A stretch of 64,000 nucleotides of DNA from Deinococcus sp. KSM4-11 (GCF_004801415.1 NZ_SSNX01000007.1:1-64000); one strand, 5' to 3'; counted from the stretch's first letter, positions 9,579 through 23,966 are shown. Notes: generated by a model from the letters alone, not told the origin. Translations and numbers: made by a program.

Positions 9579-10391
9579 TCAGCCGAGGTTCAGGCCCACG
9601 TCGAAGGTGGCGTGCAGGCCGCTGGCGACCGTCCCCGTGGTGGTTAGGAGCATCTGGCTGCCGCCGTTCTTATAGATCTGATCCGTGGCGTTGAGCGTGT
9701 CCCGCTTGCCCTTCGACTTGTAGGGCGCCGTGGCGTGCACCTGATCGATCAGGGTCTCGGGGAAGAACAGCTGGGAGGCGAAGTCCGACGTGACTTTGCC
9801 GCTGCCGTCCAGCGTGCGCAGGCGGTAATGGATGTGGACGGCCCGGCCCGCGTACCAGCCGGGGAAGATGGTGCTGAAGCTGACCTTGCCCCCGGCATCG
9901 GTGCGCTGGTATCCGCGCAGGAAATTCTGGCCCTTGGTGGAGTAGCCGGGATCGGTCGCGTCGGAGTACACGCCGAGCGCGTCGCAGTGCCAGATGTCCA
10001 CCATGACGTCCGCGCGAGGCTGGCAGCCGCTGGTCGAGACGCGCGAGACCACGAAGTCCAGCGTGAGGGGCACCCCAGCCTTCACCGCGCCGGTCTTGCC
10101 GTCCGCGCGGATGTCACGCCGGTTCAGTTTCTCGTCGACCCAGTACGGTCCCTGCGTCTGCTCGGGACGCACCACACAGCCGGGCAGGCCGGTCACGCCG
10201 GTCGTACCGGCACTGGTGCCCATGGGGTTCATCGGGCCCGCCCCGCCGGGGCCGCCGCCCCCGGCCAGCGCCGCACCCCCCGCCAGGAGGGTGCCGATTC
10301 CGAAGAGTTTCAGGGCGCGGCGGCGGGAGTAGATGCTGCCGATCTGGGCGTCGTCGTCATCCGGAGGGAGCTGGGCGGGGAGGGTGTTCAT
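9579..10391 (-). CDS. Intradiol ring-cleavage dioxygenase-like protein, exported by Tat
   Basis: A 270-residue protein related to protocatechuate 3,4-dioxygenases and catechol dioxygenases, which split aromatic diols with non-heme Fe(III). The core includes EQTQGPYWVDE, VDIWHCDALGVYSD and FPGWYAGRAVHIHYR, giving the expected two Tyr and two His iron-ligand candidates. The N-terminus has a twin-arginine signal (SRRRALKLFGIG, about residues 22-33) followed by a Gly/Ala-rich hydrophobic stretch. The enzyme is therefore probably exported folded, unlike the cytosolic aromatic-degradation enzymes. No other aromatic-pathway genes are nearby, so the substrate is unknown. It heads the leftward run to the trmK-like gene. 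Confidence 0.82.
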   Translation of the reverse strand: MNTLPAQLPPDDDDAQIGSIYSRRRALKLFGIGTLLAGGAALAGGGGPGGAGPMNPMGTSAGTTGVTGLPGCVVRPEQTQGPYWVDEKLNRRDIRADGKTGAVKAGVPLTLDFVVSRVSTSGCQPRADVMVDIWHCDALGVYSDATDPGYSTKGQNFLRGYQRTDAGGKVSFSTIFPGWYAGRAVHIHYRLRTLDGSGKVTSDFASQLFFPETLIDQVHATAPYKSKGKRDTLNATDQIYKNGGSQMLLTTTGTVASGLHATFDVGLNLG

Positions 10392-10459
10392 GATCCAGAA
10401 ATAGCATCCGGATGTTCAAAACCCGAGTAGAGCGCTGGGCGTGTCCGGGGAGCCGCTGC

Positions 10460-10465
10460 TACGCT
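10460..10465 (+). promoter_or_regulatory. -10 element for the response regulator, leaderless
   Basis: TACGCT ends six bases before ATG 10472, so transcription should start at or next to the start codon. No ribosome binding site is visible. Confidence 0.5.
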
Positions 10466-10471
10466 GCCCCC

Positions 10472-11173
10472 ATGAGCGATCCCGCTGCCGGGGGCGGCCC
10501 GCAGGTGCTGTGCGTGGAGGACAATCCGGGCATGGCGGAGTTGCTGCGCGAGTACCTGGACGCGCACGGCCTGCGCGTCACGGGCGTCCGAGACGGACAC
10601 AGGGGCCTGCATGCCGCGCTGCACCACAAACCCGACCTGGTGCTGCTGGACGTCATGCTGCCCGGTCTGGGCGGCCTGGAGGTGCTCCGGCGGCTGCGGC
10701 TGGAGTCCGACGTGCCGGTGCTGATGCTGACCGCCCGCGACGGCGAGGCCGACAAGGTGCTGGCCCTGGAACTCGGCGCGGACGATTACCTGACCAAGCC
10801 CTTCTCGATGGCGGAACTGCTCGCGCGCGTGCGCGCCCTGCTGCGGCGCGCGAACCCAGGGACGCCTCGCGGGCCGCTGCGCGGCGGTGACCTGACCCTC
10901 GATCCGCACACGCGGGACGTGACGGTGCACGGTGAGGCGGTGAAGCTCACGCGGGTGGAATTCGAGCTGCTGCACGTGCTGATGCTCAATCCGCGCCGGG
11001 TGTTCACGCGCTCCGAGCTGCTGGGGCAGGTGCAGGAGGACGCCGGCGGCAGTGAACGCACCATCGACGTACACGTACGGAACCTGCGCGCGAAACTGGA
11101 ACGCGATCCGACCAGTCCGCAGCTGATCGAGACGGTGTACGGCGTTGGCTACCGCCTCGGTCACCCACCATGA
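10472..11173 (+). CDS. OmpR-family response regulator
   Basis: A 233-residue two-component response regulator. The receiver domain (about residues 11-120) has the acidic pair ED near 16-17, the phosphoacceptor D60 (LVLLDVMLPG) and the conserved lysine in DDYLTKPFS. The C-terminal winged helix binds DNA (VKLTRVEFELLHVLM and VYGVGYRLG). I chose ATG 10472 over the upstream in-frame start at 10412 because the TACGCT -10 box sits just before it. The stop overlaps the start of the sensor kinase gene (ATGA), which indicates translational coupling. Confidence 0.93.
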   Translation: MSDPAAGGGPQVLCVEDNPGMAELLREYLDAHGLRVTGVRDGHRGLHAALHHKPDLVLLDVMLPGLGGLEVLRRLRLESDVPVLMLTARDGEADKVLALELGADDYLTKPFSMAELLARVRALLRRANPGTPRGPLRGGDLTLDPHTRDVTVHGEAVKLTRVEFELLHVLMLNPRRVFTRSELLGQVQEDAGGSERTIDVHVRNLRAKLERDPTSPQLIETVYGVGYRLGHPP

Positions 11174-12570
11174 GCGGCCGGGTCATGCCGGGGTCGCCCA
11201 CGGGCCTTCCCCGCCCGCTCCGTCGGCCCCTGACCCTGCGCACGCGGCTGGTGCTGGCCTTCGCGCTGGTGAGCGTACCGGCGCTGCTGCTGCTGGCCGC
11301 CCTGACGTACGCCTACGCCCGCAGCGCCTACCTGAACCTGAAAGAGGATCAGGTGGTCGACGAGGTCATGAACAACGTGCAGAGCCACTACCGGCTGACC
11401 GGCCGCCTGGCGGGCCTGCACCCGCAGGAGACGCCGCTCGGCCCACCGGGAGCGGCTGCCACAGCCGGGCCCCCGCCACCGTACTTGGTGCTGGACACGC
11501 AGCGGCGCGTGCTGGTCGGCGTGCCCGGCTATCCCGCCGGGGCCGTCCTGAGCGGAACCGTGCTTCCCATCCAGGTCGATACACGAACCATCGCCTACCT
11601 GTACGCCACCGGCACACCCCCCACCCTGGACGCGCAGAGCCGCGCCCTGCTGGCCCGCAGCGGCTGGCTGCTGCTGCTGCTCGTGGTCGCGGTGGCCCTG
11701 CTGGCGGTGCTGAGCGGGATGATCCTGGCCCGGGCCTTCCTGGCTCCCCTGCGTACCCTCCAGGGCGGCGTTCACCGCCTGACGCTCGGGCAGGCCCCCC
11801 GCCTGAACGGCCCACTGCCGGAGGGCGAGTGGGGTGAACTGTTCGGCGCGTTCAACACCATGACGGCCGAACTGGAGCGCCGCCGCATCGCCGACAGGCA
11901 GTTCGGGGCGGACATCGCGCACGAGCTGGGCACGCCCCTGGCGGTGTTGCGCGGTACGGTGGAGGCCATGCAGGACGGCACGCTGCCGGTCTCTGCAGAG
12001 CGCCTGGGACGACTCCAGACCCAGCTCTCGCACCTGCTGCACCTGAGCGGCGACCTCCGGCTGCTGTGGCTCGCCGATGCCGGCGACCTGACCCTGCAAC
12101 GCAGGGAGGTGCACGTCCCCACCCTGCTGGCCGACGTGCAGGAGGCCTTCCGCAGCGTGGCGGCCGAGCACGGCATTTCCCTGGACGTGGTCGAGGGCGG
12201 CCCCCAGGCGGCCGTCCTCGACCCGGTACGGATCACACAGATCCTGCACAACCTCGTGCAGAACGCGCTGAACCACACGCCCGCAGGCGGGCAGGTGACC
12301 TTAACCGCCGACCAACCCACGCCGGGCACACTGCGCCTCACGGTGCGGGATACCGGGCGCGGCATGGCGCCGGAGCAACTGCCACGCGTGTTCGACCGCC
12401 TGTACCGCGCCGACGACTCCCGCGCTGCGCCTGGGAGCGGCCTGGGCCTGAGTATCGCTCGCAGCCTGACCGAGGCGCACGGCGGCACCCTGACCCTGAG
12501 CAGCGCGCCCGGATTGGGCACCGAAGCCGTCCTCACCCTGCCCCTCACCCCAACCGGAGGCCCCACATGA
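11170..12570 (+). CDS. Sensor histidine kinase
   Basis: A 466-residue membrane kinase paired with the preceding response regulator. It has two transmembrane helices (about 22-45 and 155-185) around a short extracytoplasmic sensor region. A HAMP segment and the dimerisation box DIAHELGTPLAVLR with phosphoacceptor H251 follow. The ATPase domain has an N box (ILHNLVQNALNHTP), a G1 box (DTGRGM) and a G2 box (GSGLGLSIA). It overlaps its neighbours by four bases on both sides (ATGA), so all three genes are translated together. The signal is not evident. Confidence 0.93.
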   Translation: MSGRVMPGSPTGLPRPLRRPLTLRTRLVLAFALVSVPALLLLAALTYAYARSAYLNLKEDQVVDEVMNNVQSHYRLTGRLAGLHPQETPLGPPGAAATAGPPPPYLVLDTQRRVLVGVPGYPAGAVLSGTVLPIQVDTRTIAYLYATGTPPTLDAQSRALLARSGWLLLLLVVAVALLAVLSGMILARAFLAPLRTLQGGVHRLTLGQAPRLNGPLPEGEWGELFGAFNTMTAELERRRIADRQFGADIAHELGTPLAVLRGTVEAMQDGTLPVSAERLGRLQTQLSHLLHLSGDLRLLWLADAGDLTLQRREVHVPTLLADVQEAFRSVAAEHGISLDVVEGGPQAAVLDPVRITQILHNLVQNALNHTPAGGQVTLTADQPTPGTLRLTVRDTGRGMAPEQLPRVFDRLYRADDSRAAPGSGLGLSIARSLTEAHGGTLTLSSAPGLGTEAVLTLPLTPTGGPT

Positions 12571-12896
12571 CCCTGACCGCCGAACTGGCCCGGGACGTGA
12601 CGTACTGCATCGAGGCCACCGAGCACCTCGATGTCCTGCACGTCACCTTCGCGCCGGAGGCCGCCGTGCGCGCCCTGCTCGACTCCGGCCTCGACGACCT
12701 GAGCTTCGACGACCAGGCGGCTGCCCTCGCCCAGCACCTCGATGCGGCGGAGGCCACGCGGCTGAACCTCCGTGATCCGGCCATCGACATCAGCGGCCGG
12801 TACGGCGACGCGCTGGACGAGGTACACCCCCGCCCGGACAACGCCGAGGAGATGTACCAGCGCCTCGACCGCGAGTACGTGACCACGCCCGGATGA
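12567..12896 (+). CDS. Small acidic protein coupled to the two-component system
   Basis: A 109-residue acidic protein with no recognised domain, signal peptide or membrane segment. Its ATG overlaps the TGA of the histidine kinase gene, so it is probably made together with the two-component pair. The composition (many D, E, A and L, with short helical stretches such as DDQAAALAQHLDAAEATRL) suggests a small helical cytosolic protein. It could modulate the kinase or be an output of the system. Neither can be shown from sequence alone. Confidence 0.75.
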   Translation: MTLTAELARDVTYCIEATEHLDVLHVTFAPEAAVRALLDSGLDDLSFDDQAAALAQHLDAAEATRLNLRDPAIDISGRYGDALDEVHPRPDNAEEMYQRLDREYVTTPG

Positions 12897-12914
12897 CATG
12901 AAACACTGGGCGAA

Positions 12915-13766
12915 ATGTCGCCTCAGACCACGGATCCGGACACGGTACTGGCCGTCGAACAGCAGCGCACCGAGCAGGAACAGGAACGCACCGAACGCCA
13001 GCGCGAGAAGGAGAAGACCGGCCGCCTCAGGGCGTTCTTGGACGTCGTGCCGATCCTGGCAACCATGGTCACGGTGTTGATCGCACTGTTCAGCGCCCTG
13101 CAATCCCAGGCGCAGTACCGGGACACGCAGGCCGCCAACCGCTTCCAGAGCGCCGTAGAAATGCTCGCCGGAACAGACCTGACCACCCGCGTGGGCGGGA
13201 TCGCCCTGCTGGGGCAGGTGGCGCAGAGCAGCGCCGAGCGGCGCGAGGTGGCCGTCCGCCTCCTCGCGGCCTACATGCGGGTGAATAGCCCGGTCACGCA
13301 GGCAGGGCGCAAGCTGGCCGTGAGCGAGGAACCGGCGGCCGAGGAGGCCCGCGCCGTGTTTGCCGCGCTGGCGTACCGGGAGGATCTGACGGGCATCGAC
13401 ATGGGCCGCATCAGCGCCCGGAATCTGATGTTCAGCCAGACGGACTTCCGGGGCCTGATCTTCTCGCGCAGCGACCTGAGCGGCAGCCTGTTCGAGGGCT
13501 CGAACTTCACGAACGACTCGTTCCGGGGTGCGACCCTGAAAAGCGTGACGTTCCGGGGTGCAAACCTCACGGGGGCGGACTTCCAGACGGCAGACGTGAC
13601 CGGCTCGACCTTCCACAACGCCAACCTCAGCAGCGCAGATCTGAGGACGGCGACCGGCCTGACCTCCGCGGGACTGGCAGGCGCAACCACCAACGAGAAG
13701 ACGAAGCTGCCCAGCGGTATCACGGTACCGGCGGCGGACACCAGTACGGTGCCCACGCCGCCCTGA
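12915..13766 (+). CDS. Membrane-anchored pentapeptide-repeat protein
   Basis: A 283-residue protein starting 18 bases after the previous stop. Residues 1-38 are highly charged (E/R/Q-rich, probably helical), followed by one transmembrane helix (FLDVVPILATMVTVLIALFS). A helical region comes next (about 70-150), then a run of A(D/N)Lxx-type pentapeptide repeats (about 165-265, for example FRGANLTGADFQTADVTG). Such repeats form a right-handed quadrilateral beta helix. The layout resembles pentapeptide-repeat membrane proteins of unknown role. It may belong to the two-component operon upstream. Confidence 0.82.
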   Translation: MSPQTTDPDTVLAVEQQRTEQEQERTERQREKEKTGRLRAFLDVVPILATMVTVLIALFSALQSQAQYRDTQAANRFQSAVEMLAGTDLTTRVGGIALLGQVAQSSAERREVAVRLLAAYMRVNSPVTQAGRKLAVSEEPAAEEARAVFAALAYREDLTGIDMGRISARNLMFSQTDFRGLIFSRSDLSGSLFEGSNFTNDSFRGATLKSVTFRGANLTGADFQTADVTGSTFHNANLSSADLRTATGLTSAGLAGATTNEKTKLPSGITVPAADTSTVPTPP

Positions 13767-13858
13767 GCAGCGTGCTAGCCTGGGGGTATGAGGCGCCTGA
13801 CCCGACGTGCATATCCCCGCTGCCGCTGAGGTGGACGGGTGAACTGTTGAGGAAATGA

Positions 13859-15175
<1,317 letters not shown>

Positions 15176-15415
15176 TCTTCAGAAAGCCTTTAAGTACCGT
15201 CGGGACGTCATGACATCACGAGACCGGCAACGAAGTTATGCACAGGGGCCTGTGGATAACTCGGCATGCCTTGTAGACAGTCCAGGACAGCATTCATGCC
15301 AGATAGGCCTCCAGGGTTATCCACAGGCTGGGTGTGGATAATTCACGTGCCTGTGGATAAAAAGACTGACGTTCACTTGACAGTGCCGCCACATCGTCGT
15401 CAGGTGCGCTGAAAC
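15176..15415. promoter_or_regulatory. DnaA-box group between tyrS and pyk
   Basis: Four perfect 9-base DnaA boxes (TGTGGATAA or TTATCCACA) lie between about 15250 and 15361: CCTGTGGATAAC, GGTTATCCACAGG, TGTGGATAATT and CTGTGGATAAA. A near match, TTATGCACA, lies just before them. This is outside the dnaA-dnaN spacer and about 4.5 kb from oriC. It may titrate DnaA or extend the origin. No gene is seen here. Confidence 0.7.
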
Positions 15416-15462
15416 AACCAGACAAGAAGGGGAAGCCACGCGCTTCCCCTTCTTGTCTGGTT
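15416..15462. terminator. Bidirectional terminator between tyrS and pyk
   Basis: A perfect 20-bp stem (15416-15435 with 15443-15462) around a 7-base loop, with AA at one end and TT at the other. It can serve both converging genes. The pyk stop is only eight bases away. Confidence 0.92.
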
Positions 15463-15469
15463 TCGCTGG

Positions 15470-16918
<1,449 letters not shown>

Positions 16919-17031
16919 GGTTGGGGACTCCGTGGGGGGTGGAAGCAATTCCAAGAGGAGGTGAGCTCCGGGTTTCAGGCTGTGGACACAGTAGAGGTGC
17001 CCACAGCCTATCGCTCAGAGCCCACTGTCCT

Positions 17032-18390
<1,359 letters not shown>

Positions 18391-18449
18391 TCAGCCCACG
18401 ATCCAGGCCGTCTAAGTCAGGTGAGCGTGGCCTAAATTCCGGCTGAATC

Positions 18450-18501
18450 GAAAGTTATCCCCATTTTTTATCCACAGGCACGAAAACTGTGGATAACTTT
18501 C
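18450..18501. promoter_or_regulatory. DnaA-box pair inside an inverted repeat, dnaN-eno spacer
   Basis: Two perfect DnaA boxes face each other (TTATCCACA 18468-18476 and TGTGGATAA 18488-18496). They sit within an 11-base inverted repeat, GAAAGTTATCC (18450-18460) and GGATAACTTTC (18491-18501). The rest of the 300-base spacer holds the eno upstream region and no gene. Confidence 0.7.
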
Positions 18502-18603
18502 AGGGGCTGCCATTGGGGTCATCGCGCGAAGTCGAGCGCCGAGGTGCTGCTTGAACCTGTCACTGCTCCGAGCCACCGGCCCATGCAGGCGCTGGCTGGC
18601 CCC

Positions 18604-19686
18604 TCAGACGCGCAGCGTGACCATCACAGCCATGTAGCCACCCCCGCCACTGGCGCGGAAGATGGCGGGGCTCGTGGAGCCCGAGAAGAGGAGCTCGGCT
18701 TCCCCTTCGATCGGCCCCAGAGCATCCAGCACGTGTCGGGCATTGAAAGCGAGGCTCATGGCCGGTTCCAGGCCGCCCTGCGTGACGTCCAGCGTGTCCT
18801 GCGCGCGCCCGTAATCGCCCTCGGCCGCCAGACGCAGCTTGCCCTCAGACACCAGGAACTCGACCCGGTTGTTCGCGTTCTTGTCGGCCAGCACGGCCAC
18901 GCGGTTCACAGCCTCCTTCAGGGCGGTGGCCGGCAGCGTGACCTGGAGCTTAATGTCCTTGGGGATCACGCGCTCGTAATCGGGGAAATCCCCATCAAGG
19001 AGTTTGAGATTCATGCGCACACGGTCCGTCGTGACGCTGAGCAGGCCATCGCCGTAGGTGAAGCGCGCCTCGCCATCCTTGAGCACCCGGATCAACTCAT
19101 CGACCGAGCGCGCTGGAATGATCAGGCTGCGGCCATCTCCGTTGGCCGGGAAATCCCGGATGGCGACCCGGTAACCGTCCGAAGCCACGACCCGTGCTCC
19201 TTCCGGCCGGTGTTCGAGCTTGATGCCTCGGAACACCGCCTGGAACGCCTCGTTGCTGGCGGCGTAGCGCACGCTGGAGAACGCTTTCGCGAGTTCCTCG
19301 GCGTCCAGGCTTACGTCCGCATGCTCGGGGAAGGTCAGGGGTGGGTAGGCGTCAATGTCGCCCGTCTGGAGCTTGAAGTCCGAGCCACCGGAGCGCACGG
19401 CCAGTTCGTTGCCGGTGATTTCCAGTTCGACGAGTTCGCCGCCCAGGTTGCGCACGATCTGCGAGAACAGGTGGGCGGGCACGACGAAGTTCTGCGGCGC
19501 CTGCACCTCGGCGGGCACGAAGCACGACAGGTCGATTTCCAGGTTTGTGCCGCTGACGGTCAGTCCGGCCTCGCTCGCCTCGACCTTCAGGGACGTGAGC
19601 AGGGGGTTGGAACTGCGGCTGGGGATCACGCGTTCCAGCAGACCGAGTCCTTCGCTCAGGGTTTTCTTGGTGACGTTCGCTTTCAT
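18604..19686 (-). CDS. dnaN: DNA polymerase III beta subunit (sliding clamp)
   Basis: The beta clamp encircles DNA and tethers the replicative polymerase. The 360-residue protein has the normal length, beginning [30 protein letters not shown]. Three repeated clamp domains of about 120 residues are expected, with the terminal clamp strand [10 protein letters not shown] at the C-terminus. It lies downstream of oriC and dnaA in the same direction, the classic arrangement. The start follows a purine-rich GAGGCGAGGC sequence. Confidence 0.97.
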   Translation of the reverse strand: MKANVTKKTLSEGLGLLERVIPSRSSNPLLTSLKVEASEAGLTVSGTNLEIDLSCFVPAEVQAPQNFVVPAHLFSQIVRNLGGELVELEITGNELAVRSGGSDFKLQTGDIDAYPPLTFPEHADVSLDAEELAKAFSSVRYAASNEAFQAVFRGIKLEHRPEGARVVASDGYRVAIRDFPANGDGRSLIIPARSVDELIRVLKDGEARFTYGDGLLSVTTDRVRMNLKLLDGDFPDYERVIPKDIKLQVTLPATALKEAVNRVAVLADKNANNRVEFLVSEGKLRLAAEGDYGRAQDTLDVTQGGLEPAMSLAFNARHVLDALGPIEGEAELLFSGSTSPAIFRASGGGGYMAVMVTLRV

Positions 19687-20049
19687 GCCTCGCCTCTCTG
19701 GTTGGATTCCCTATCTTTTATCTGTTCTATTAACTAAAAAAAGATAGTAGTAGTAGTAATAGGGCCTGTGGAAACTGTGGAAAAGTGGTCTGAAGCCGCA
19801 CTCAGTGCAGGTTTGTCCTGTGGATGAAATTGTGGATAAGTCGGGAAAAGCTGTGGAAAAGCTGTGGACAAAAGAGGGGGTTATCCACAGGGCTTCGGGC
19901 AGGCGGAGTTGTCCACACAGTTATCCACAGAAAAAACGGAGTTATCCACAGCTTATCCACAGGGTTATCCACAGCTTGTGAAACTGTGCACACCATTTTG
20001 GAACGGGTTTTGGAACTTATTCTGAACTGAGAAGAATCCAGCATAGTCA
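19687..20049. other. Chromosomal replication origin (oriC)
   Basis: This dnaA-dnaN spacer has the full layout of a bacterial origin. An AT-rich stretch (about 19705-19745) is followed by six DnaA-trios (TAG x4, TAA, TAG; 19746-19763), a GGCC clamp (19764-19767) and two boxes TGTGGAAAC and TGTGGAAAA (19768-19785). Perfect boxes lie at 19831, 19881, 19921, 19942, 19953 and 19965, and near matches at 19819, 19852, 19863 and 19909. The trio-clamp-box block is strikingly like the unwinding element of the Bacillus subtilis origin. Confidence 0.93.
19746..19785. promoter_or_regulatory. Basal unwinding element: DnaA-trios, GC clamp, DnaA boxes
   Basis: Six consecutive TAG/TAA triplets run into GGCC and two DnaA boxes nine bases apart. 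DnaA bound at the boxes is known in B. subtilis to extend along such trios and open the duplex toward the AT-rich side, here toward dnaN. Confidence 0.85.
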
Positions 20050-21441
<1,392 letters not shown>

Positions 21442-21538
21442 CTCCCTTCCAGCATGCTGACCTGAGTCTTTGCGCGGTCAGCATACCACCCCTCTCCTCT
21501 CTCTCCAGGAGAGAAAAGGAGCGTGAGAAAGCGCTCTC

Positions 21539-22501
21539 CTACTCTCTTCGGACAGAGGCCAACGCCTCGGCCTCGCGCTCCGGCGTCAGGGCGTAAGAGA
21601 GGCCGGCATCTGCACTCCAGGCGCGCGTATCGCGGGCGGTCGCCGCCGGATCGGTCAGGGTCAGACCGGCGGCCACGGCCCGGGCATTGTCCACATCCAT
21701 CAGGCCACCCTGCGCGTCGTGCTCCGGGATGAACAGCGGCAGCTCGGAAAAGCCGAGATTGTGTGTCTTCAGATCGTGTGTCCTGACCCATACAGGAGAC
21801 GTCACACCCAGCACGGCCACGAACGCCGCCCAGCTCAGGCGCGGCCCGGCCAGGTTGAAGATCCCGCCGATGCCCTCCTCCACGACCTTCACCGTGAAGC
21901 GCGCCAGATCGCGAGCATCGATGACCTGCACGTGATCCGACCCGTCACCAGGGGCCAGCACGGTGCCTCCACGCGCGGCCCGGTCGACCCAGTACGGGTA
22001 ACGGGCCGTGTGGTCGTAGGGCCCCGCCACGATCTGCGGGCGCAGGATGGTCGCCCGATCCCCGAACACTTTTTGCACGATCTGCTCGCAGGTGACCTTC
22101 AGCGGCCCGTAGGTCTCGCCCGTGACCTCCGTGACGTCCTCGGCGGCGGCAGGTGACAGCGGATCGTCCTCGCGCACCGGATGGCGTTCGGGGTGGGCAT
22201 ACACGCTGGCGGTGCTGATGAAGACGTACCGGTCGACGTGATCCCGGAGCCGTTCGGCGCTGGCCCGTACGGCCTGTGGAAGGTACCCGCTCACGTCCAC
22301 GCAGGCGTCCCACGAGCGGCTGGCGAGGGCTTCCAGGCCAGTCGCCTGAGCGCGGTCGCCACGCAGCCGCTCCACGGTGGCGGGCAGGTCGTCCCTCGAC
22401 TGGCCGCGCGTCAGGATGCTGACCGTGTGCCCAGCCGCCAGGAACGCTTCCACGATGTGCCGGCCCACGAACTGGGTGCCTCCCAGGATCAGGATGTTCA
22501 T
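21539..22501 (-). CDS. NAD-dependent epimerase/dehydratase family protein
   Basis: A 320-residue extended short-chain dehydrogenase/reductase. The N-terminal Rossmann motif MNILILGGTQFVGRHIVEAF binds NAD(P). FISTASVYA and TYGPLKVTCEQ occupy the places of the active-site Ser and YxxxK, and LRPQIVAGPYD is typical of nucleoside-sugar epimerases and isoflavone-reductase-like proteins. ATG 22501 was chosen because it starts the Rossmann motif directly. It lies upstream of dnaA in the same direction, separated by 97 bases. The substrate is unknown. Confidence 0.85.
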   Translation of the reverse strand: MNILILGGTQFVGRHIVEAFLAAGHTVSILTRGQSRDDLPATVERLRGDRAQATGLEALASRSWDACVDVSGYLPQAVRASAERLRDHVDRYVFISTASVYAHPERHPVREDDPLSPAAAEDVTEVTGETYGPLKVTCEQIVQKVFGDRATILRPQIVAGPYDHTARYPYWVDRAARGGTVLAPGDGSDHVQVIDARDLARFTVKVVEEGIGGIFNLAGPRLSWAAFVAVLGVTSPVWVRTHDLKTHNLGFSELPLFIPEHDAQGGLMDVDNARAVAAGLTLTDPAATARDTRAWSADAGLSYALTPEREAEALASVRRE

Positions 22502-22568
22502 GCCCGTATTCTGCGCCCATGCCTCAGATCCCGTCTCAGCCTGGAATCCTGCACACCTGGCGTGCCCG

Positions 22569-22856
22569 GTGAAAGTCCGCTTCACCGACGGCCGTATCCG
22601 CGTCCGGATCGATGATCTGGAACTCGCCGCCCTCGGTCAGGGCCATGTGCTACGGGTGCAGGTGCCGTGGTCGGGCGGAGGGTGGAGCCTCACACTCGAC
22701 CCACTTCTGGATCGGGTCATCGGGGATGAAGGACGGCTTCGTGTGGGCGTGAAGGACGTGCTTGAAGTCCTGGACGCCCCGGAACGTGAGGGCGTGACCA
22801 TCAGCGGGCCGCCGAAGATCAGCGTGGAGAAGGACTACGGGCCGCAGCACGCCTGA
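22569..22856 (+). CDS. Small hypothetical protein
   Basis: A probable 95-residue protein from GTG 22569, beginning VKVRFTDGRIRVRIDDLELAAL. The upstream part of the open frame overlaps the epimerase gene and looks non-coding. The sequence alternates hydrophobic and charged residues as beta strands do (VLRVQVPW, WSLTLDP, LRVGVKDVLEVLD), suggesting a small beta-rich cytosolic protein. I recognise no family. It is divergent from the epimerase and converges on dprA with an 18-base gap. Confidence 0.65.
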   Translation: MKVRFTDGRIRVRIDDLELAALGQGHVLRVQVPWSGGGWSLTLDPLLDRVIGDEGRLRVGVKDVLEVLDAPEREGVTISGPPKISVEKDYGPQHA

Positions 22857-22874
22857 GCACGCCCCGGTGCTAGG

Positions 22875-23966
22875 TCAGCGCCGCGCCCAGCGGCCTCCGG
22901 TCTCCTCGGCCAGCCCCTGCAACTGGAGCATCAGCAGGGCCGTCTGGAGGGCTGGCAGGGCCAGCCCGGTTGCCAGTTGCAGGTCGTCCAGCGTCCGGGG
23001 CGTGGTCAGGGCGGCGTAAACCCTCGCCTGTTCCGGTGGCAGTTCCGGTAGGAGCTGAACCGGCGCTGTGCCCCAGTGGAATTCGTCCAGAATGTCCTGC
23101 GCGGACTCGGTGAGCACCGCTCCCTCACGGATCAGGCGGTGCGGCCCGGCCGCTCTGGGATCGCCAGCCCGTCCGGGCACCGCAAACACGGTGCGCCCGC
23201 ACTCCAGGGCGTGGGTGGCCGTGATCATCGAGCCCGACTTGAGTTCGCCCTCGACCACCAGCGAACCGGCCGAGAGCGCGGCGATGAGCCGGTTCCGTGT
23301 GGGGAAATGATGCTGCGCGGGCGGTGTGCCCAGCGGGTACTCGCTGATCACGGTCATGCGCCGCGCCAGGGGGACGTTCTCGCTGGGGTAGATGTGGTTC
23401 ACGCCGCTGCCCAGCACGCCCACGGTCACGCCGCCCGCTTCCACGGCGGCCGTATGTGCGGCCGTGTCGATGCCACGGGCCAGCCCGCTCACGATGACCA
23501 CGTCGGCGCGAGCGAGGTCGGCGGCGAGATGCCGGGTCAGGGTGAGCGCATGGGGGCTGGCCGCGCGGGTGCCCACGATGCCGAGGGCGCGCGGCACCGT
23601 CGGAAATTCCGGCAGTGGCCCCAGCGCCCACAGCACCGGCGGGGGGTCGCCCAGCGCCTCCAGCGCGTCCGGGTAGCCGTCCAGCCCCCGGCCCAGCAGG
23701 GTCACGCCCGCCTCCTGAACCTCCTTCAGCTCGGTCTGCGCCTGCTCGGCAGCCTTCACCGATCCGATGGCCGCCACACTCTTCACGTCCAGCCCGGGTA
23801 CCTCGCGGAGTTCCCCCAGCGTGGCCTGCAGCGCCTGTCGGGCCGACCCGAAGTGCGCCCGCAGGGACTCTATTCGGCGCGGCCCAAGTTGCGGCGTGAA
23901 GCGCAGCGTCAGCAGGGCCAGCAGTTCGTCGGCGGTCTCAGCGGACACCTGGGCGGGAACGGTCAC
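22875..23966 (-). CDS. dprA: DNA-processing protein DprA
   Basis: DprA protects incoming single-stranded DNA and loads RecA on it during natural transformation, a process known in Deinococcus. Of 363 residues, the N-terminal part has a helix-hairpin-helix ([15 protein letters not shown]). The Rossmann-like DprA core has [37 protein letters not shown] and [12 protein letters not shown], and [19 protein letters not shown] completes it. A short C-terminal winged-helix-like region follows. It stands just downstream of the second two-component system in the same direction. Confidence 0.94.
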   Translation of the reverse strand: MTVPAQVSAETADELLALLTLRFTPQLGPRRIESLRAHFGSARQALQATLGELREVPGLDVKSVAAIGSVKAAEQAQTELKEVQEAGVTLLGRGLDGYPDALEALGDPPPVLWALGPLPEFPTVPRALGIVGTRAASPHALTLTRHLAADLARADVVIVSGLARGIDTAAHTAAVEAGGVTVGVLGSGVNHIYPSENVPLARRMTVISEYPLGTPPAQHHFPTRNRLIAALSAGSLVVEGELKSGSMITATHALECGRTVFAVPGRAGDPRAAGPHRLIREGAVLTESAQDILDEFHWGTAPVQLLPELPPEQARVYAALTTPRTLDDLQLATGLALPALQTALLMLQLQGLAEETGGRWARR

